A stretch of 64,000 bases of DNA from Davidsoniella eucalypti (Eukaryota; Ascomycota; Sordariomycetes; Microascales; Ceratocystidaceae), in assembly GCA_004009845.1 (NCBI GenBank), contig RMBW01000073.1, forward strand, positions 150,500 to 214,499, read 5' to 3'. This document shows positions 61,016 through 64,000 of this stretch, in pieces. The notes beneath the pieces are model-generated. The model was not told where the DNA came from. It ran no database searches and saw only the letters and a list, made by a program, of their open reading frames with translations. The position numbers and the translations under genes are program-made. How positions within the stretch are numbered: position 1 is the first letter of the stretch; each line of letters begins with the position of its first letter.

Positions 61016-62839
61016 ATGACGTCGAAACCAGAGCTCATCGTTGATAGCGATGTTGCCGCATGCGATGACTCGTCCACCCATTCACCTGCATCGCCATCTT
61101 CTACCGACGGAGAAATGCTAGGCCCGCCTATGTATCGCCGGCCCAGTGGAATTGCCTATGGTGCCGAGCGCCCATCTCTTCTTCCCGTGCCCGGATCTCC
61201 AGCAGGCGGACTGTCTCCCCATCTCTCACGTAGCGAGCGTGCCCAATCCCGAGCTGCCGAGGCATCGATACTGCGGGATAACCATCTACTCCCGCCAAAG
61301 CACGGACCAGTCCAGAAGGGTAGAATGCGAAAACTTTATGATGCCGTGTTTAGCACAAAGGTGCGTGATGGCCGCGAATATTCGCCGAGCCGGGTGCCCC
61401 GTCGCAGTCTGGATGAGTCGAGTGGCCTGTTGAGTGGACAGACGGGGGCATCTTATGGAACTGGTGCAACCGATTCTACTGTTGACGATGAAGATGACGA
61501 CGCCTTCGTGCCTCCTGCTTCACCAGATTCCGAGCAGCTTGGCGAGCAATGGGAGGCGGCTATTCAAGCGGGAAGCCTTCAAACCACATGGCAGCGAGAG
61601 GCCAAGACAGTGCTTCAGTATTCATTCCCTCTGACTGGTACTTTCTTGCTCCAATACTCGATCAATGTAGCGAGTGTATTCGCAGTTGGACGTCTAGGAA
61701 AGGAGGAACTGGGAGCTGTCAGTCTTGCCAACATGACCGCCGTCATCTCGTGCTATTCGATCTTCATTGGCCTATCTACATCACTCGACACCCTATGTGC
61801 TCAGGCATACGGATCTGGCCATAAGCATCTTGTCGGCTTGCAGTGCCAGCGCATGACGTACTTTCTCCTCCTCATCTTTTTCCCCATTGGTCTCTTCTGG
61901 TGGTTTGGCGGCGCCGCTCTATCCTATGTTGTCCCAGAACCCGCAACTGCCGCTCTTGCCGGAGCATACCTACGTATATTGATTCTCGGTGGCCCTGCTG
62001 CGGCTATTTGGGAAGCTGGAAAGCGTTTTGTACAGAGCCAGGGCATCTTCCACGCGACAACATACATCTTGATGATTGTAGCTCCCCTCAACATCTGTCT
62101 CAACTACTACTTTGTGTGGCACCTTGGATGGGGCTTTATCGGCGCCCCCATTGCCATTGTCATAACCCAGAACATGCTCCCAGTCATGCTCTTCTCATAC
62201 GTATACTTCATCGACGGACGCCAATGCTGGGGTGGCTTTTCTCGTCGTGCGCTTCACAACTGGTGGCCTATGATCAAGCTTGCTATTCCCGGACTGATCA
62301 TGCTTGAGGCGGAGTATGTTGCCTTTGAAGTCCTTGTGTTCGCTGCCACACGCTTTGGACCTTACGACCTAGCCGCACAGGGTGTCATGGCCACTCTCAC
62401 CTCGACAACCTACCAGATCCCCTTCTCCATTTCCGTGGCTGGTTCTATGCGTGTAGCGAATCTGATCGGTGCCAAACTCCTCCAGCCGGCCCGTATGGCC
62501 GCCAAAGTCACGGTTGCCGTGGAATGCTTCGTTGCTTTGCTTAACTTTGCGCTGCTAATGATTTGGCGCCACGAAATCCCGTATTTGCTCACGCAAGATC
62601 CGAAGGTGGTCGAGATCTCGGCCCAGGTCATGCCCGTTCTGGCTACGATGCAACTGGCGGATGCCATGGCGGCCGGTGCTCATGGCTTACTACGTGGTAT
62701 CGGCCAGCAACATATTGGTGGCTACATCAACCTGTTCGCATACTACGTGATTGGATTGCCGATTTCGTTCTGGACGGCCTTTGGTCTAGGCTGGCGCCTC
62801 TATGGCATGTGGTTTAGCTTCCAAGTGGGTTTACTGTAG
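61016..62839 (+). CDS. MATE-family multidrug/toxin efflux transporter
   Basis: Single exon of 607 aa, starting at the first ATG after a pyrimidine-rich leader (AAGATGA). MATE proteins export cationic or xenobiotic compounds using a proton or sodium gradient. The first 185 residues are hydrophilic, Ser/Pro-rich with an acidic patch (DDEDDDAF), as in fungal members. The membrane domain begins near residue 200 (TVLQYSFPLTGTFLLQYSIN). Family hallmarks are present: LSTSLDTLCAQAYGSG in the first half, MVAPLN-like IVAPLNICLNYYF, and AAGAHGLLRGIGQQHIGGYI in the second. The frame stops right after GMWFSFQVGLL, where homologues usually continue through a last helix and a short tail. A nonsense change, or a missed intron with a weak GTGGGT donor, may have shortened it. 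Membrane location and export role are inferred from family. Confidence 0.92.
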   Translation: MTSKPELIVDSDVAACDDSSTHSPASPSSTDGEMLGPPMYRRPSGIAYGAERPSLLPVPGSPAGGLSPHLSRSERAQSRAAEASILRDNHLLPPKHGPVQKGRMRKLYDAVFSTKVRDGREYSPSRVPRRSLDESSGLLSGQTGASYGTGATDSTVDDEDDDAFVPPASPDSEQLGEQWEAAIQAGSLQTTWQREAKTVLQYSFPLTGTFLLQYSINVASVFAVGRLGKEELGAVSLANMTAVISCYSIFIGLSTSLDTLCAQAYGSGHKHLVGLQCQRMTYFLLLIFFPIGLFWWFGGAALSYVVPEPATAALAGAYLRILILGGPAAAIWEAGKRFVQSQGIFHATTYILMIVAPLNICLNYYFVWHLGWGFIGAPIAIVITQNMLPVMLFSYVYFIDGRQCWGGFSRRALHNWWPMIKLAIPGLIMLEAEYVAFEVLVFAATRFGPYDLAAQGVMATLTSTTYQIPFSISVAGSMRVANLIGAKLLQPARMAAKVTVAVECFVALLNFALLMIWRHEIPYLLTQDPKVVEISAQVMPVLATMQLADAMAAGAHGLLRGIGQQHIGGYINLFAYYVIGLPISFWTAFGLGWRLYGMWFSFQVGLL

Positions 62840-64000
62840 CTGTGTATCTTTTCTTCTTCCCTTGACCGATAATTCTGTACATTACATACCACTCAGTATA
62901 TTTATCTATTTGTATCTGTATAGCTACTACTTTCAGCCTCAACTGTGCTACGACCTATCATAAGTTTGTCTTGATCTTTTGAAAGTTATGGAAAGCTTCC
63001 GAAGGCCGCTGTTCGGTTCATCGGAGACTTTTTTTTCTTTTCTAGTTTGAAAAGAAGACCGGTTCATGCATTATTGATTGACTCTTGATTATCATGGCAT
63101 GGCTGGTAGAGGCTGAATTTAGATAGTGTGTTCTGGAATACATCAGTGACTTTGTACTTGGCCTGGTTTCCTGATCTAGTTGACTGAACAACTGATGAAT
63201 AATAAAACATGGCTATTTATCAATGCTTGGTACCCCTAACATTCCTTCCGCCTTGGTGATGAGATTTCAACATAGGCACCGTAGCAATAAGGGAGGAAAG
63301 CCGACAAAATGACGGTTACATGTATTTTCTGAGCTAGAAACAAAGTGAGAAGCAAGTGACAGTGACATACATTACATTAAATCCCCCGTTTTCTCCTCCA
63401 GTGACGTATTGGTGCAAGGAAAAAAAAAAGACTTCCTAGACAGGAAATTGATACGGTATATTAGCTTTATTTTCTATTTGTTTTTGTTCAGGCGTCGATA
63501 TATGAGAAGAAAGCCCCGTGTCTATTTGGCCTGTTGTGCTATACCGTACAGCAAGCCCGAATGACCTGTTCCAATAGCAAGAGACGACTATGGCAAGAAG
63601 GCTATGTGGTAGCAATATAAGATATTCATTATAGCTGGAAAAAGTAATATCATCAGAGACGGTAAAAGAAGAAGAGAAACAGGAAAAGGACGGCTAGCTT
63701 TCAGCACAGAACTTTAATTATAGGGAGCCTGGCCTTTGACAATATATGGTGTAGCTTAATTGTGTATTTTATTATATCAACCCCGGTTTCAGTATTTCCA
63801 GAAAACAGCCATAGTTAAAATACTGCATATTATCATCGTTTTTATTGCTTACCTCGAAGAAACATTTTGTTTTGTTCACGATAGCGTTTGCCGTCTTGTT
63901 TTTATTAAAGTTTCCCGTCCTTTTCTCTTGCTTCTGTTTCTCTTTTCCTTTCCTTTTTCCAAAAAATACACGCACGTGATCTGTGAGGCCCGTGGAGAGT
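62840..64000. other. 3' flank of MATE gene to window end
   Basis: AT-rich DNA with no supported gene. A possible acceptor (CTGTATAG at about 62926) might belong to an unrecognised last MATE intron. The minus-strand frame at 63772-63975 is Lys-rich by composition only. Confidence 0.4.

Overview
The window looks like nuclear DNA of a filamentous or early-diverging fungus. Eight intron-bearing or single-exon housekeeping genes are recognisable, introns are mostly 59-126 bp, donors are GTAAGT/GTATGT/GTGAGT-like, and branch points are CTAAC-like just upstream of the acceptor. The isopentenyl diphosphate isomerase reads like Mucoromycota homologues as I remember them, so a Mucoromycota-like origin is my best guess. 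Genus cannot be decided from the sequence.

Layout. 1-13.2 kb: no intact gene, only weak coding remnants (4.3-5.1 kb and 9.25-9.84 kb). 13.25-15.35 kb: a broken, 5'-truncated LINE retroelement (RT, RNase H, C-terminal zinc motif) lying just upstream of an intact tRNA-Gln(CUG). 16.65-20.46 kb: a four-exon peroxisomal Lon protease ending in the PTS1 tripeptide SRL. 21.60-23.40 kb: a decayed Tc1/mariner (DD34E) transposon with 35-bp inverted repeats. 24.85-25.80 kb: replication protein A 32-kDa subunit. 26.98-28.05 kb: a GNAT-type acetyltransferase. 28-47 kb: about 19 kb of gene-poor DNA with a few possible coding relics. 47.2-54.6 kb: the gene-dense part, with IDI1, a possible small novel gene, UBA4/MOCS3 (Urm1 activation), SLX9 (ribosome biogenesis) and a NEDP1/SENP8-like protease. 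55.1-56.1 kb: a perfect second copy of the 1,024 bp upstream of IDI1, starting directly after the window's single N. 57.8-58.7 kb: a long possible relic ORF. 61.0-62.8 kb: a MATE-family transporter.

The genes do not form a pathway. Two of them (UBA4 and the NEDP1-like protease) act on ubiquitin-like modifiers, but on different ones (Urm1 and, by family, NEDD8/Rub1). Items most worth checking are the 1,024-bp duplication whose breakpoint falls inside a candidate exon, the way intron 3 of Lon controls the peroxisomal signal, and the LINE beside the tRNA gene. I found no convincing new multi-gene system.
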